Source: SOJZ01 sp964556565 (GTDB lineage Archaea > Thermoproteota > Bathyarchaeia > Bathyarchaeales > Bathyarchaeaceae). Taken from it: a stretch of 37,645 nucleotides of DNA. The stretch spans positions 1 through 37,645 of the forward strand of contig CAZKWF010000015.1 in NCBI GenBank assembly GCA_964556565.1. The letters are read 5' to 3'. The notes beneath the pieces are model-generated. The model saw nothing but the letters and a program-made list of their open reading frames with translations, was not told the origin of the DNA and did not search any database. The position numbers were made by a program, and so were the translations under genes. Within the stretch, counting starts at the first letter, position 1, and each line of letters starts with the position of its first letter. Below, piece after piece: positions 13,976 to 22,740 of the stretch.

Positions 13976-16858
13976 ATGGAAATTTTAAAACAAATTGAAG
14001 ACAAGTGGCGCAACGAGTGGGAAAAAGCGAAAATCTTTGAGGCAAATCCAGATTCGCAAAGAAAAAAATGTTTTGTAACTTTTCCATACTCCTACGCGAA
14101 TGGCCCACTCCATGTGGGACACGGCTTCACAGCTACACGCGTCGACGCTTATGCACGATTTAAACGAATGCAAGGTTGCAACATCCTGTTTCCGTGGGCT
14201 TGGCACTGGACAGGCCAGACTATAGCAGGAGCAAGTGAACGAGTGAAAGCGGGGGACAAAGATTTCGTTCGAGCCTTGAGAGAGATCGATGGCGTTTCAG
14301 AAGAAGACTTGAAAAAATTTGTTGATCCATCGTATATGGCCACCTACTACACGAGAGAGAACCGGGAAACAGTGAAGCACATAGGTTTTTCAGTTGATTG
14401 GAGAAGAGATTTTCACACTACCAGCTCTACATTCAACAAATTTATTGAGTGGCAGTACGAGCGACTACGGGAAAAAGGCTACGTAGCCAAAGGAACACAT
14501 CCTGTGGTATGGTGTCCGCACTGTGAAAGCCCCACTGGAGACCACGACCGACAAGAGGGAGAAGGCGTCCGGCCTGAAGAGTACACGCTAATGAAATTCG
14601 AAATTGAGGACGCATACCTTCCCGCGGCTACGTTCAGACCTGAAACAATTTACGGCGTAACAAACATGTGGATAAATCCAGACGCCGCCTACATTAAAGC
14701 CCAAGTCAACAATGAACAATGGATTATCAGTGAGGAAGCCGCCGAAAAATTAAAAGAACAAAGACGAAAAATCAAAGTCATAAGCCAATTTAAAGGCAGA
14801 GAAATTATCGGGAAGTATTTTGTAAACCCCATCAACAACAAAAAATTATTGATACTCCCAGGATGGTTCGTAGACCCCTCACACGCAACTGGAATCGTGT
14901 ACAGCGTCCCTTCGCATGCTCCCTACGATTGGCTAGCACTAAGAGATCTGCAGACAAACCCCGAGTCACTCAAAGAGTTCAACATCGAACCCGCTTCAGT
15001 GAAGAACATACAGCCCATCTCCATGATTCATGTGGAAGGATCCGGAGAACACCCAGCCATCGAATTAGTGGAACAAATGGGAGTGAAAAATCAATATGAC
15101 GCAAGAGCCGAGGAAGCAACGAAATTACTGTATAAAAAAGAGTTTCACAGCGGCGTTCTGAAGGACCTTTGTGGAGAGTACGCTGGAAAAACCGTTTATG
15201 AAGTCAAAGATCGTTTGATCCAAGACTTTAAGCAGAAGAGCATCGCCGATTCCATGTATGATCTACCTCAACGAGTTATCTGCCGCTGCTTAACTCCTTG
15301 TATAGTCAAGGTGCTCGAGGGCCAATGGTTTCTGAGATATTCAGATCAGGCTTGGAAAGAAAAAGCCAAGGAGGCACTGAACAGAGCGTCTGTTTACCCC
15401 GAATCCGCTGTACAGTGGTTCATCAACGTCATTGACTGGTTAAAAGAGTGGCCTTGTGCCAGAAAAACTGGTTTAGGAACGACGCTGCCGTGGAGTTCAG
15501 GCTGGATCGTGGAAACGTTGAGCGACTCAACGATTTACATGGCTTTCTACACAATAAGCAAGCACATCAAACATTTCAACATAAAGCCGGAGCAACTGAT
15601 AATTCAAGTATTTGATTATGTCTTTCTCGGAAAAGGCAACGTAGAAAAAGTAGCTGAAAAATCACATATAAGCCGCGCTATCTTGGAGTCGATGCGAACA
15701 GAATTTCTATACTGGTACCCCGTAGACTTCAGGGACTCCGCGAAAGAGCTAGTTCCAAATCATCTAACTTTCTTCCTCTTCCACCATGTAGCACTGTTTC
15801 CGCCAGAACATTGGCCTAAGGCGATAGGTGTAAACGGGATGCTGATGATTGAAGGAAAGAAAATGTCGAAATCGAAAGGCAACTTCGTAACGTTGAGAAG
15901 TGCCCTAAACCAGTATGGAGCAGATGCCACTCGTTGCGCGTTGCTGTTGGGCGCGGAGGACATGGACGACCCGGATTGGAGAAGCGAAAGTGTCCGTGAG
16001 ATAAAAGGCAAACTTGAAAGCTTCTACAATTTGGCTAACAGCGTGATTGAGGCGAAGATGGAAAACGCGAAAGCGGGGCATTTGGAGAAGTGGCTGATTA
16101 GCAGATTGGAACACCGAGCAAAAAAGGTAACAGAAAGCATGGAGATGATGAAAACCAGAACGGCCATAGAAAACGTGTTCTTCGAAGTTTGGAACGATTT
16201 TCGCTGGTATGAACGAAGAAAAGAACGCTCTAACACAAGGATTCTGAGAGAAACTATGGAAACTTGGATACGTCTGCTCGCCCCATTTGCACCCTACATC
16301 TGTGAGGAACTTTGGAGTAAGTTGGGCAGAAAAAGCTTCATTTCATTGGCTAAGTGGCCCACATACGACGAAAAGAAGACAGATGTCCGAGCAGAAGAAA
16401 CAGAAGGATTAATCAAAAACATATTAGATGACACCCTCAACATTCTACGTGCAACCAAAATCAAGCCAAAAAGAATCTACTATTATTCAGCTGCACCTTG
16501 GAAATGGAAAATCTATCTGAAGCTAATGGAAAAGTCGGTTTCCACCAAAGTTGTTCAAAGCGAGGTTATGAGGGAGTTGATGAAAGATCCTGATATGAAA
16601 AAAATGGCAAAAGGAGTCGCGAAATTCATTAGTCAAGTCCTCGATGAAATCAACCGAATGCCAAACGACAAGAAAATTAGACAATCAAAGGTTGGGGTTA
16701 TTGATGAAACCCAAGCGTTGAAGGAGGCTGAAGCCTTTTTCGAACGTGAACTCAACGCAGAGATATCCGCGTATCATGAAGAAGATCCACGACGTCATGA
16801 CCCTAAGAAAAGAGCGGAGTTAGCTAAACCATATCGCCCAGCTATTTACATCCAATAG
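13976..16858 (+). CDS. leuS: Leucyl-tRNA synthetase
   Basis: Charges tRNA-Leu. The class I signatures HVGH (residues 46-49) and KMSKS (629-633) are intact, with the CP1 editing insertion between them (TFRPETIYGVTNMWI). The anticodon-binding helical region and a C-terminal archaeal extension complete a 960-aa enzyme, the usual archaeal length. ATG at 13976 gives the standard N-terminus MEILKQIEDKWRNEWEKAK. The frame also opens at ATG 13916, which would add 20 low-complexity Ser/Asn residues and overlap a TATA-like box, so it is less likely. Confidence 0.96.
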   Translation: MEILKQIEDKWRNEWEKAKIFEANPDSQRKKCFVTFPYSYANGPLHVGHGFTATRVDAYARFKRMQGCNILFPWAWHWTGQTIAGASERVKAGDKDFVRALREIDGVSEEDLKKFVDPSYMATYYTRENRETVKHIGFSVDWRRDFHTTSSTFNKFIEWQYERLREKGYVAKGTHPVVWCPHCESPTGDHDRQEGEGVRPEEYTLMKFEIEDAYLPAATFRPETIYGVTNMWINPDAAYIKAQVNNEQWIISEEAAEKLKEQRRKIKVISQFKGREIIGKYFVNPINNKKLLILPGWFVDPSHATGIVYSVPSHAPYDWLALRDLQTNPESLKEFNIEPASVKNIQPISMIHVEGSGEHPAIELVEQMGVKNQYDARAEEATKLLYKKEFHSGVLKDLCGEYAGKTVYEVKDRLIQDFKQKSIADSMYDLPQRVICRCLTPCIVKVLEGQWFLRYSDQAWKEKAKEALNRASVYPESAVQWFINVIDWLKEWPCARKTGLGTTLPWSSGWIVETLSDSTIYMAFYTISKHIKHFNIKPEQLIIQVFDYVFLGKGNVEKVAEKSHISRAILESMRTEFLYWYPVDFRDSAKELVPNHLTFFLFHHVALFPPEHWPKAIGVNGMLMIEGKKMSKSKGNFVTLRSALNQYGADATRCALLLGAEDMDDPDWRSESVREIKGKLESFYNLANSVIEAKMENAKAGHLEKWLISRLEHRAKKVTESMEMMKTRTAIENVFFEVWNDFRWYERRKERSNTRILRETMETWIRLLAPFAPYICEELWSKLGRKSFISLAKWPTYDEKKTDVRAEETEGLIKNILDDTLNILRATKIKPKRIYYYSAAPWKWKIYLKLMEKSVSTKVVQSEVMRELMKDPDMKKMAKGVAKFISQVLDEINRMPNDKKIRQSKVGVIDETQALKEAEAFFERELNAEISAYHEEDPRRHDPKKRAELAKPYRPAIYIQ

Positions 16859-16924
16859 TTCCTTTTCTGTTACATTAGTATGAATTGGCTTCAATGACAA
16901 CACGGAAAAGAGAACCTCAAACGT

Positions 16925-17350
16925 TCATGTCGATTTAGTTTTAGGTTGTGCTTTAACGTAGTTTGCTCGATTGTGTCTAGCTTCTCTGTACTCTTGAATT
17001 GTGCTTGCGAATGAGAATATGGAAGCCAACAACAATGGTACACCAACCTCTAATAGAGACATGTACCCGCCATCATAAGCGAAGGAAAGAAATAGGAATG
17101 AGAAACCTAATTCGATGACAGCAACTACTAGCAGTACTACGCCAAGAAAAGCACGCGTTTTCTTGCCTAAACACCCCAAGATTTGGAAAGAACTCAAGCC
17201 GATGACAGTGAACATGAGACCGATTATGACCAGATTCCCTGCTGCACCTGCCTCACTTAAGTAGGAAATGAACGCGTAATAGTAGAAGATGACTGCCAAC
17301 CCAATGTTAGCGAGACCACTGCATATCATAAAAACTGAGGAAAGCCTCAT
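16925..17350 (-). CDS. Four-helix membrane protein of unknown function
   Basis: No family recognised. The protein (141 aa from ATG 17350; 148 aa from ATG 17371) is mostly four membrane helices: about residues 1-25, 36-58, 65-88 and 96-114, with a basic cytoplasmic tail (EYREARHNRAN, AQPKTKST). Small membrane-domain proteins of this type are common orphans in Bathyarchaeia. A TATA-like TAAATATTTA at 17381-17390 predicts transcription from about 17360, which favours the start at 17350. It converges with leuS, 66 bases away. Confidence 0.7.
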   Translation of the reverse strand: MRLSSVFMICSGLANIGLAVIFYYYAFISYLSEAGAAGNLVIIGLMFTVIGLSSFQILGCLGKKTRAFLGVVLLVVAVIELGFSFLFLSFAYDGGYMSLLEVGVPLLLASIFSFASTIQEYREARHNRANYVKAQPKTKST

Positions 17351-17535
17351 TAATACCACTAAAATGAACATTACATTTCTTAAATATTTATTTGATTCGA
17401 CACTATTTCTGCCACTGCGCAGCTGTCCAACAATTCTGTTTCTTACATTTTCCTTTCGATGTTAAGCGAAACCTCTCTTTATAGGTAGTTGATTTGACAT
17501 GTTAAAACCCTCTTAGATTCGTTCTAAAAAATGGA

Positions 17536-17544
17536 CTTATAAAG
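17536..17544 (+). promoter_or_regulatory. TATA box for the membrane winged-helix gene
   Basis: CTTATAAAG is about 40 bases before the TTG start at 17582, predicting a leader of roughly 15 bases. A second AT-rich box (TCTTTATAGG near 17474) lies further upstream and might serve another start site. Confidence 0.5.
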
Positions 17545-17581
17545 CTACGTTGAAGAGAATATCTGTGAGTGTGCCTTTCTA

Positions 17582-18028
17582 TTGCCCGCTGAAGACGAGG
17601 AGAAGCTGGAATTCGAGCTTCGAGGCAAAGCTTGGAAAGTCTACTGGCTTCTTTTGAAAAGAGGTTGCCCAATGAGTGCGAGGCAGGTTCAAAGGGCTTT
17701 ACATTTTAGTAGCCCCAGCATAGCGCAGCATCATCTCGACCATTTATGTGACTTGGGCTTGGTTGAGAAGCAAAGCGTAGGGGGCAACTATCTATTGACC
17801 AGCGAGGTTAAAATCGGAGTGCTTAGGCACTTCGTCAAGCTGGGAAGGTTGTTGTTTCCAAGATATTTCTTTTACGCGATTTTCTCCACAACATTCTACA
17901 TAATCTACCTAGCCGTACTTATGCAAAACCTTTCTCGGGAAAACCTCTTCGTCGCGTTTTTCGGAGCAATAGTCTCTGCGATATTTTGGTATGAAGCTAT
18001 CCGAGTCTGGCGGTTAAGGCCGTTCTGA
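17582..18028 (+). CDS. Membrane-anchored winged-helix regulator
   Basis: This 148-aa protein joins an N-terminal winged helix (about residues 15-75: KAWKVYWLLLKRGCPMSARQ, SIAQHHLDHLCDLGLVEK, then a wing GGNYLLT) to two C-terminal membrane helices (about 95-114 and 122-140) with a basic cytoplasmic end. The HTH resembles ArsR/MarR-like folds in which helix 3 reads S-x-S-x-I-x-x-H-L-x-x-L. Such one-component regulators hold DNA at the membrane and may sense envelope signals. TTG at 17582 is the only sensible start. It is followed after 49-70 bases by a secreted beta-propeller gene, a repeated pairing in archaea as far as I recall. Confidence 0.82.
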   Translation: MPAEDEEKLEFELRGKAWKVYWLLLKRGCPMSARQVQRALHFSSPSIAQHHLDHLCDLGLVEKQSVGGNYLLTSEVKIGVLRHFVKLGRLLFPRYFFYAIFSTTFYIIYLAVLMQNLSRENLFVAFFGAIVSAIFWYEAIRVWRLRPF

Positions 18029-18098
18029 TTTTTGGACGGAATGTACTAAAAATTAGGATAATATAGCAGGCTGCTTTTTGTTATTGGCAGTGTTTAAA

Positions 18099-20084
18099 AT
18101 GCTGAGAGAAATCAGAAAGAAAACAGCAGTCTACAGTGTTCTGGCGGTGTTACTGGCCACCATACTAGGTGCTATTTGCCTCAATTTTGGAATTCGACCA
18201 TTAGTGCCTCCAGTGAGTGCAGGCGCGTTAAGCACTTTCTCTTCATATGAGGAACTAGAAAACTATCTGATGACAAAACAGGAAACTCCATATTACTACG
18301 TGGAAAGGTTAGATTTGCCAATAGTGCCCTTGTCACCAGGTGTAATTCCATCGTCTACGTTTCTCGCGCTAGAGGGTGCGTCTGGGTTTTACGATAGTAA
18401 TATTGTACTTAAGAGTGGGCCAGAATACTCAGCGACTAACGTTCAAGTAGCGGGAGTGGATGAGACAGACTTGGTGAAAACCGATGGAGAATACATATAC
18501 ATTGTTTCGGAGAACAACCTTACAATCTTAAAAGCATACCCAGCTGAAGATGCGGAAATTCTTTCCCAGATTAGCCTTAATGGAACGCTTCGAGGAATCT
18601 TCATAAACGGAGATAAGCTGGCAGTTTTCGGAGAATCATACTTCTACCAGCCAGTTGAGGTTTATTATGCTGCAAACGTAACCGTTAGAATGAATGAAAC
18701 AACACTATTACCACTGAAAGTGCAGGTTCCTCCTTACCATCGGTCATATGTAACTGGCAGTGAGGCGTTTGTCAAAATCTACAACGTGTCGGACAGAGCT
18801 AATCCCCTCTTGACAAACGAAGTCACAATCAATGGAACCTATTTCAGCTCGAGGAGAATAGGCGACTACGTCTACGCCGTAACAAGCCAGCCAACCTACT
18901 GGCGCCATTCCAAACTGATTCTACCCATGATCACATCTCCGAACAAAACAAAGATAATACAACCAAACGAAATCTACTATTCTAACGTATCGGACAACTC
19001 TTACGCATTCACAACCGTAGTCTCCATAAACCTGAAGCTCGACTGGTCAGAACCGGAGCACAAGACATTCTTGTTGGGATCCGCGAGTTCTATGTACGTT
19101 TCTTTGAACAATATTTACATAACGATGCTGGAACATGAGAGCTTCGAAACCGGCTGGACTGAATCAACTCTAGTCTATAGAGTTCACATGCAAGATGGAG
19201 AGATCGAATGCGAAGCAAGCGGCGGAGTTTCCGGAAGAGTGCTCAACCAGTTTTCCATGGACGAGTACGGCGAATATTTCAGGATAGCAACCACGATAGG
19301 CCAGATCTGGAGTTCCGGAACCCCATCACGGAATAACTTGTACGTTCTCAACATGAACCTAAGTACTGTTGGAAGGCTGGAAAATCTCGCCCCGGGAGAA
19401 ACGATTCATTCAGTAAGGTTCATGGGCGACAGATGCTACCTCGTAACCTTCAGAAAAATTGACCCCTTATTCGTAATAGATCTGGAAAACCCAGACGATC
19501 CGAGGGTTCTCGGCGAATTGAAGATAACTGGGTACTCAGATTACCTTCATCCCTACGATGAAAATCACATCATTGGTGTGGGTAAGGAAACCGTGGGCGC
19601 AGAGCAGGGAGACTTTTCATGGTATCAGGGAGTGAAAATATCGCTTTTCGATGTCAGCGATGTTGAAGATCCAAAGGAGATAGCGAAATATGAAATGGGT
19701 GACAGGGGAACTGACTCGCCGGTTTTAAGGGATCACAAGGCGTTTCTGTTCGATAGATCAAAGAACCTCCTCGTACTACCCGTTTTGGTTGCGGAGATAG
19801 ACGAGGAGAAGTATCCTAATGGGGTTCCTCCCAACGCTCACGGAGAGTATGTCTGGCAGGGTGCCTACGTGTTCAATGTCTCCTTGGCGGAAGGATTTAT
19901 GTTTAGGGACCGAATTACCCACTTGGAAAACAACGCAGACAAGGAGAGTTTTTATTATTACTCTCCATACTACGTGAAGAGAGCCCTCTACATAGGCAAC
20001 ATGCTCTACACCATCTCAGACAAGAAAATCAAGATGAACAGTCTGGAAACTCTGCAAGAAATCAACGAAGTAGAACTGCCCTAG
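18099..20084 (+). CDS. Exported beta-propeller domain protein (Beta_propel family)
   Basis: Resembles the archaeal/bacterial family of secreted proteins with a C-terminal beta-propeller distantly related to WD40 (PF09826-like). From ATG 18099 the protein is 661 aa and opens with a clear signal or anchor: KK-rich n-region, then SVLAVLLATILGAICLNFG. The family signature N-V-Q-V-A-G-V-D-E-T-D-L-V-K-T-D-G-E-Y-I-Y is at about 122-142. Repeated blades carry DKLAVFGE, GDYVYAVTSQP, DRCYLVTF and NHIIGVGKET. N-glycosylation sequons (N-x-T/S) are frequent. An upstream TTG (18078) would spoil the signal peptide. The molecular role of the family is not known. Confidence 0.88.
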   Translation: MLREIRKKTAVYSVLAVLLATILGAICLNFGIRPLVPPVSAGALSTFSSYEELENYLMTKQETPYYYVERLDLPIVPLSPGVIPSSTFLALEGASGFYDSNIVLKSGPEYSATNVQVAGVDETDLVKTDGEYIYIVSENNLTILKAYPAEDAEILSQISLNGTLRGIFINGDKLAVFGESYFYQPVEVYYAANVTVRMNETTLLPLKVQVPPYHRSYVTGSEAFVKIYNVSDRANPLLTNEVTINGTYFSSRRIGDYVYAVTSQPTYWRHSKLILPMITSPNKTKIIQPNEIYYSNVSDNSYAFTTVVSINLKLDWSEPEHKTFLLGSASSMYVSLNNIYITMLEHESFETGWTESTLVYRVHMQDGEIECEASGGVSGRVLNQFSMDEYGEYFRIATTIGQIWSSGTPSRNNLYVLNMNLSTVGRLENLAPGETIHSVRFMGDRCYLVTFRKIDPLFVIDLENPDDPRVLGELKITGYSDYLHPYDENHIIGVGKETVGAEQGDFSWYQGVKISLFDVSDVEDPKEIAKYEMGDRGTDSPVLRDHKAFLFDRSKNLLVLPVLVAEIDEEKYPNGVPPNAHGEYVWQGAYVFNVSLAEGFMFRDRITHLENNADKESFYYYSPYYVKRALYIGNMLYTISDKKIKMNSLETLQEINEVELP

Positions 20085-20090
20085 CCAAAC

Positions 20091-20105
20091 TCCTCCTTTT
20101 TTATT
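20091..20105 (+). terminator. Pyrimidine-rich terminator after the beta-propeller gene
   Basis: A TCCTCCTTTTTTATT tract begins seven bases after the stop codon. Oligo-T tracts suffice for archaeal termination, and the next feature is a tRNA on the opposite strand. Confidence 0.5.
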
Positions 20106-20138
20106 AGCAGCAAACTTAAGCGTCTTGAGAGCCGTTGG

Positions 20139-20226
20139 CGGGCCCGCGGGGAATTGAACCCCGGATCTTCGGCTGTCCCCCGTGTGCTAGAAGGCCGACG
20201 CCTTATCCAGACTAGGCCACGGGCCC
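20139..20226 (-). tRNA. tRNA-Arg (TCT) with a canonical 13-nt intron
   Basis: Read on the minus strand, the acceptor stem GGGCCCG (20226-20220) pairs with CGGGCCC (20146-20140). The D stem is GCCT/AGGC-type, the anticodon stem is TCGGC/GCCGA and the T stem is CGGGG/CCCCG, with CCA encoded at 20138-20136. The anticodon loop CTTCTA is interrupted after position 37 by 13 bases (20187-20175, GCACACGGGGGAC), followed by A38. The mature length is 75 nt. This is the standard archaeal intron site, unlike the other two tRNAs here. A TATA box (GGTATAAAGG, 20264-20255) lies about 35 bases upstream. Confidence 0.93.
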
Positions 20227-20254
20227 TCTGTCAAATTCTAAACGATAGACAAAT

Positions 20255-20264
20255 CCTTTATACC
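20255..20264 (-). promoter_or_regulatory. TATA box for tRNA-Arg(TCT)
   Basis: GGTATAAAGG on the minus strand, 29-38 bases upstream of the mature 5' end. Confidence 0.55.
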
Positions 20265-20612
20265 TTTCGTAACCTAAGCCACAATGTGATGCTTAAAGAG
20301 ACATGCAGAAACAGGCCTTCAAATAGAGACTCACCCAACCCTCCATGAATTTTCACGTAATTCAAACTCACGTAATCAAAGCATAGATAGAACCTTCACT
20401 AAGCTTTAAAACAAAAAAGCCCAAACCACAAACAGATATTGAACGCATAAAACACCCCCCTCTAGAGGGTCACAAAAATTGTTTCCAAGCAAAAAAGGTA
20501 GCAAGTTCACAATCGACTTTCAAAAGTATACGGAAAATATAAATCTCATCGAGTCAAAAATAGATGTGCACAATTCCACTATTTGACTTATCAGTGTATA
20601 AGGGGATAAGAA
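20265..20612. other. Intergenic region upstream of the HTH-phosphoribosyltransferase gene
   Basis: No convincing gene. It contains a C-tract plus perfect 12-bp palindrome CCCTCTAGAGGG (20458-20469) and, at 20534-20544, the TATA-like AAAATATAAAT that predicts transcription near 20566 and a leader of about 45 bases. AAGGGGATAAG just before the ATG is a ribosome-binding candidate. Confidence 0.5.
20458..20469. repeat. C-tract with perfect 12-bp palindrome (TCTAGA core)
   Basis: Six C run into TCTAGAGGG, giving the self-complementary CCCTCTAGAGGG. A related G6-TCTAGA element occurs at 29515-29526 and a C-rich dyad at 29454-29475. It may be an operator or part of an RNA hairpin. Confidence 0.5.
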
Positions 20613-21350
20613 ATGAGTAGCACACACGCAGAAGACTTACAACTCCGATTAATGACTATCGAACTACTCAGAACAGCAAAGAAACAGTACACCTATCGAG
20701 AATTATCCGCCAAAACAGACCTACCCGTAACAGTTCTAAGCAGATACGCAAAAGGGCACGTTCTACCAAATGCGGCGAGAGCCAAGCAACTCTGGAACAT
20801 CCTAACAAAACTCGTAGGTTTAGAAGCTGAACTCCACAGAATAATTCGATTCAATGAAGATGGATATTTCGACAACACAGGGATCGTCGGAGACTTCAAC
20901 ATACTCAAACAAGCCGCTCACCACGCCCTCGCAACGTTCGCTGGAAAACGTGTAACAATGGTCTTAACCGCTGCCGTAGATGGAATACCACTCGCAACAA
21001 TGGTTGCAAACGCGCTAGGCGTCAATCTTGCAATAGCAAAGAGAAATAAAGAGGTAGGTGTCCCAGCATTTTTAGAAGAAACATACGTGCTCAGAGACTC
21101 CGGCGTAACCATAACACTATATCTGCCGAAAAACGCCCTCAAAAGAAGAGACAGTGTGCTCGTAGTAGATGATATGATAAAAACCGGGGAAACCCAAGCA
21201 GCCCTTATCAACCTCGTCAATAAGGCAAAAGCCGAGATTTCAGGAATTTACTCGCTGATAGCCATTGGAGACGAATGGCAAAAACGAATAAAACTACCCA
21301 AGAGAAGTTCAGTTGAGGTCGTGACAAGGGTTAAACCGAAGAAAAAGTAG
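20613..21350 (+). CDS. HTH-phosphoribosyltransferase regulator (GfcR/PurR-like)
   Basis: A 245-aa fusion of an N-terminal helix-turn-helix (about residues 27-60: YTYRELSAKTDLPVTVLSRY) and a type I phosphoribosyltransferase domain. The PRPP-binding loop is VLVVDDMIKTGETQ, and the segment AAVDGIPLATMVANALG is the usual strand-loop before it. In haloarchaea a related protein (GfcR) controls sugar catabolism, and in other archaea similar proteins look like PurR/PyrE-like sensors of PRPP or nucleotides. The ligand here is unknown. ATG at 20613 has AAGGGGATAAG upstream. The convergent-side neighbour is a tRNA; mtnA follows after about 290 bases. Confidence 0.87.
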   Translation: MSSTHAEDLQLRLMTIELLRTAKKQYTYRELSAKTDLPVTVLSRYAKGHVLPNAARAKQLWNILTKLVGLEAELHRIIRFNEDGYFDNTGIVGDFNILKQAAHHALATFAGKRVTMVLTAAVDGIPLATMVANALGVNLAIAKRNKEVGVPAFLEETYVLRDSGVTITLYLPKNALKRRDSVLVVDDMIKTGETQAALINLVNKAKAEISGIYSLIAIGDEWQKRIKLPKRSSVEVVTRVKPKKK

Positions 21351-21641
21351 CCCGACAAGACACTTGAAAGGCCATTTTGGACATTTTTTCTTTCTACAAA
21401 TCTTTTTAGCTGAGGATTCTCTAATCGGAGCACTGGATAGAATTAAAGCCAAAAACCACTTGAAAACCTCTCCGTCGTCCCCACTTTCTAGGCTTATTCT
21501 CAAAACTTTCGAGTATTTCTATCCGAAATTCCTAACCAATGGCTATGCGATGCTTTTCAAGTTAACTAGCTTTCATTGTGGTGCACCGAAGCATATTAAA
21601 AAAGGTAAATGGTGAATAAAGGAGTTCTGATGGTGTGAGCT
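21351..21641. other. Intergenic region upstream of mtnA
   Basis: No convincing gene; the open frames on both strands have poor starts and no recognisable sequence. CATATTAAAAAAGG at about 21590-21603 is a plausible TATA box for mtnA, and GGAGTT at 21621-21626 a ribosome site. Confidence 0.4.
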
Positions 21642-22658
21642 ATGAGAACCATAGAGTGGCGAGACGGCGTAGTTGTAACTATAGATCAGACGAGACTCCC
21701 CAACAAAACCCTCTTCTTAAAAATGAGGAAATGTGAAGAGGTGGCTTCCGCCATCAAAGAAATGAGGATGAGGGGGGCCCCGCTCATCGGTGTGGCAGCA
21801 GCTTACGGCTTAGCCCTCATGGCTTATCATTCGAAAGTCGAGAAAAGAGAGGAGTTGATGAGGCAGATTGAGGAGTCAGCGAAGGTTTTGAAGGAAACGA
21901 GACCGACGGCTGCAAATCTTTTCTGGGCGGTTGACCGAATCTTGAAAAAAGCGCGTGAGACTTCGGGTGATGCGAAAGCTGTGGCTAAAGTCGTAGTTGA
22001 TGAGGCTCGAAGGATGGCGGACGAGGATGTTGAAGTTAACCGCAAGATTGGTGAGCATGGGTCCAAGCTGATTGACCATAGAGACGTCATTCTAACTCAT
22101 TGTAACGCAGGCAGTCTAGCTACTGTTGATTATGGCACAGCGCTGGGAATTGTACGAAATGCGTGGGAGCAAGGCAAGGAAATCAAAGTGGTTGCCACCG
22201 AAACGAGGCCTAAACTGCAAGGTGCTAGGCTTACAGCGTATGAGCTGAAACGCGACGGCATCCCAGTTACATTGATTACAGACAACATGGTGGGATATGC
22301 TATGTCTAAACGATTAATAGACAAGGTTGTGGTGGGGGCTGACAGGATAGTTCGAGACGCTGTGATAAACAAAATCGGCACCTACACCGTCGCGGTGCTG
22401 GCTCACGAACACAATGTTCCATTTTATGTCGCCGCCCCTAAATCAACGTTTGATTTGGTCCATGCCTCAAAAGATGTGATTATTGAAGAGAGAAGTGCTG
22501 AGGAAGTAATGTACGTCGGTTCTCAAAGAATTGCTCCAATTGGAGTGAAAGCATTGAATCCAGCGTTTGACATTACTCCAATGAAATACGTAAGCGCCAT
22601 CATATGTGAAACTGGTGTCTTATCCACAACCGAATTTGAAGGGCTTATGACCGCTTAA
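21642..22658 (+). CDS. mtnA: S-methyl-5-thioribose-1-phosphate isomerase (aIF2B-like family)
   Basis: Isomerises methylthioribose-1-phosphate to methylthioribulose-1-phosphate in methionine salvage; relatives act on ribose-1,5-bisphosphate or are eIF2B subunits. The 338-aa sequence has RGAPLIGVAAAYG (44-56), RPTAANL (87-93), the catalytic Cys154 in LTHCNAGSLAT, TETRPKLQGARLTAYEL and the catalytic Asp234 in VVGADRIVRD. Presence of both catalytic residues and the N-terminal W-R-D-G start favour MtnA over a ribose-bisphosphate isomerase or regulatory subunit. No other salvage genes are adjacent. Confidence 0.92.
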   Translation: MRTIEWRDGVVVTIDQTRLPNKTLFLKMRKCEEVASAIKEMRMRGAPLIGVAAAYGLALMAYHSKVEKREELMRQIEESAKVLKETRPTAANLFWAVDRILKKARETSGDAKAVAKVVVDEARRMADEDVEVNRKIGEHGSKLIDHRDVILTHCNAGSLATVDYGTALGIVRNAWEQGKEIKVVATETRPKLQGARLTAYELKRDGIPVTLITDNMVGYAMSKRLIDKVVVGADRIVRDAVINKIGTYTVAVLAHEHNVPFYVAAPKSTFDLVHASKDVIIEERSAEEVMYVGSQRIAPIGVKALNPAFDITPMKYVSAIICETGVLSTTEFEGLMTA

Positions 22659-22740
22659 AATATAGTCTGGGCGTGTTATTCGCACGATAATAATGTATTT
22701 AGACTCTGGAAATTGACGGACGGAGACGGAAAGAAGCGAA

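Noticed and set aside
20154..20348. 64-codon plus-strand frame over tRNA-Arg(TCT)
   Set aside because: Most of it is the complement of the tRNA and the start has no ribosome site.
20377..20612. Riboswitch upstream of the HTH-PRT regulator
   Set aside because: No recognisable aptamer; only a short palindrome and a TATA box are seen.
21364..21615. 83-codon plus-strand frame between the HTH-PRT and mtnA genes
   Set aside because: No family resemblance, a weak start and AT-rich composition; treated as chance.
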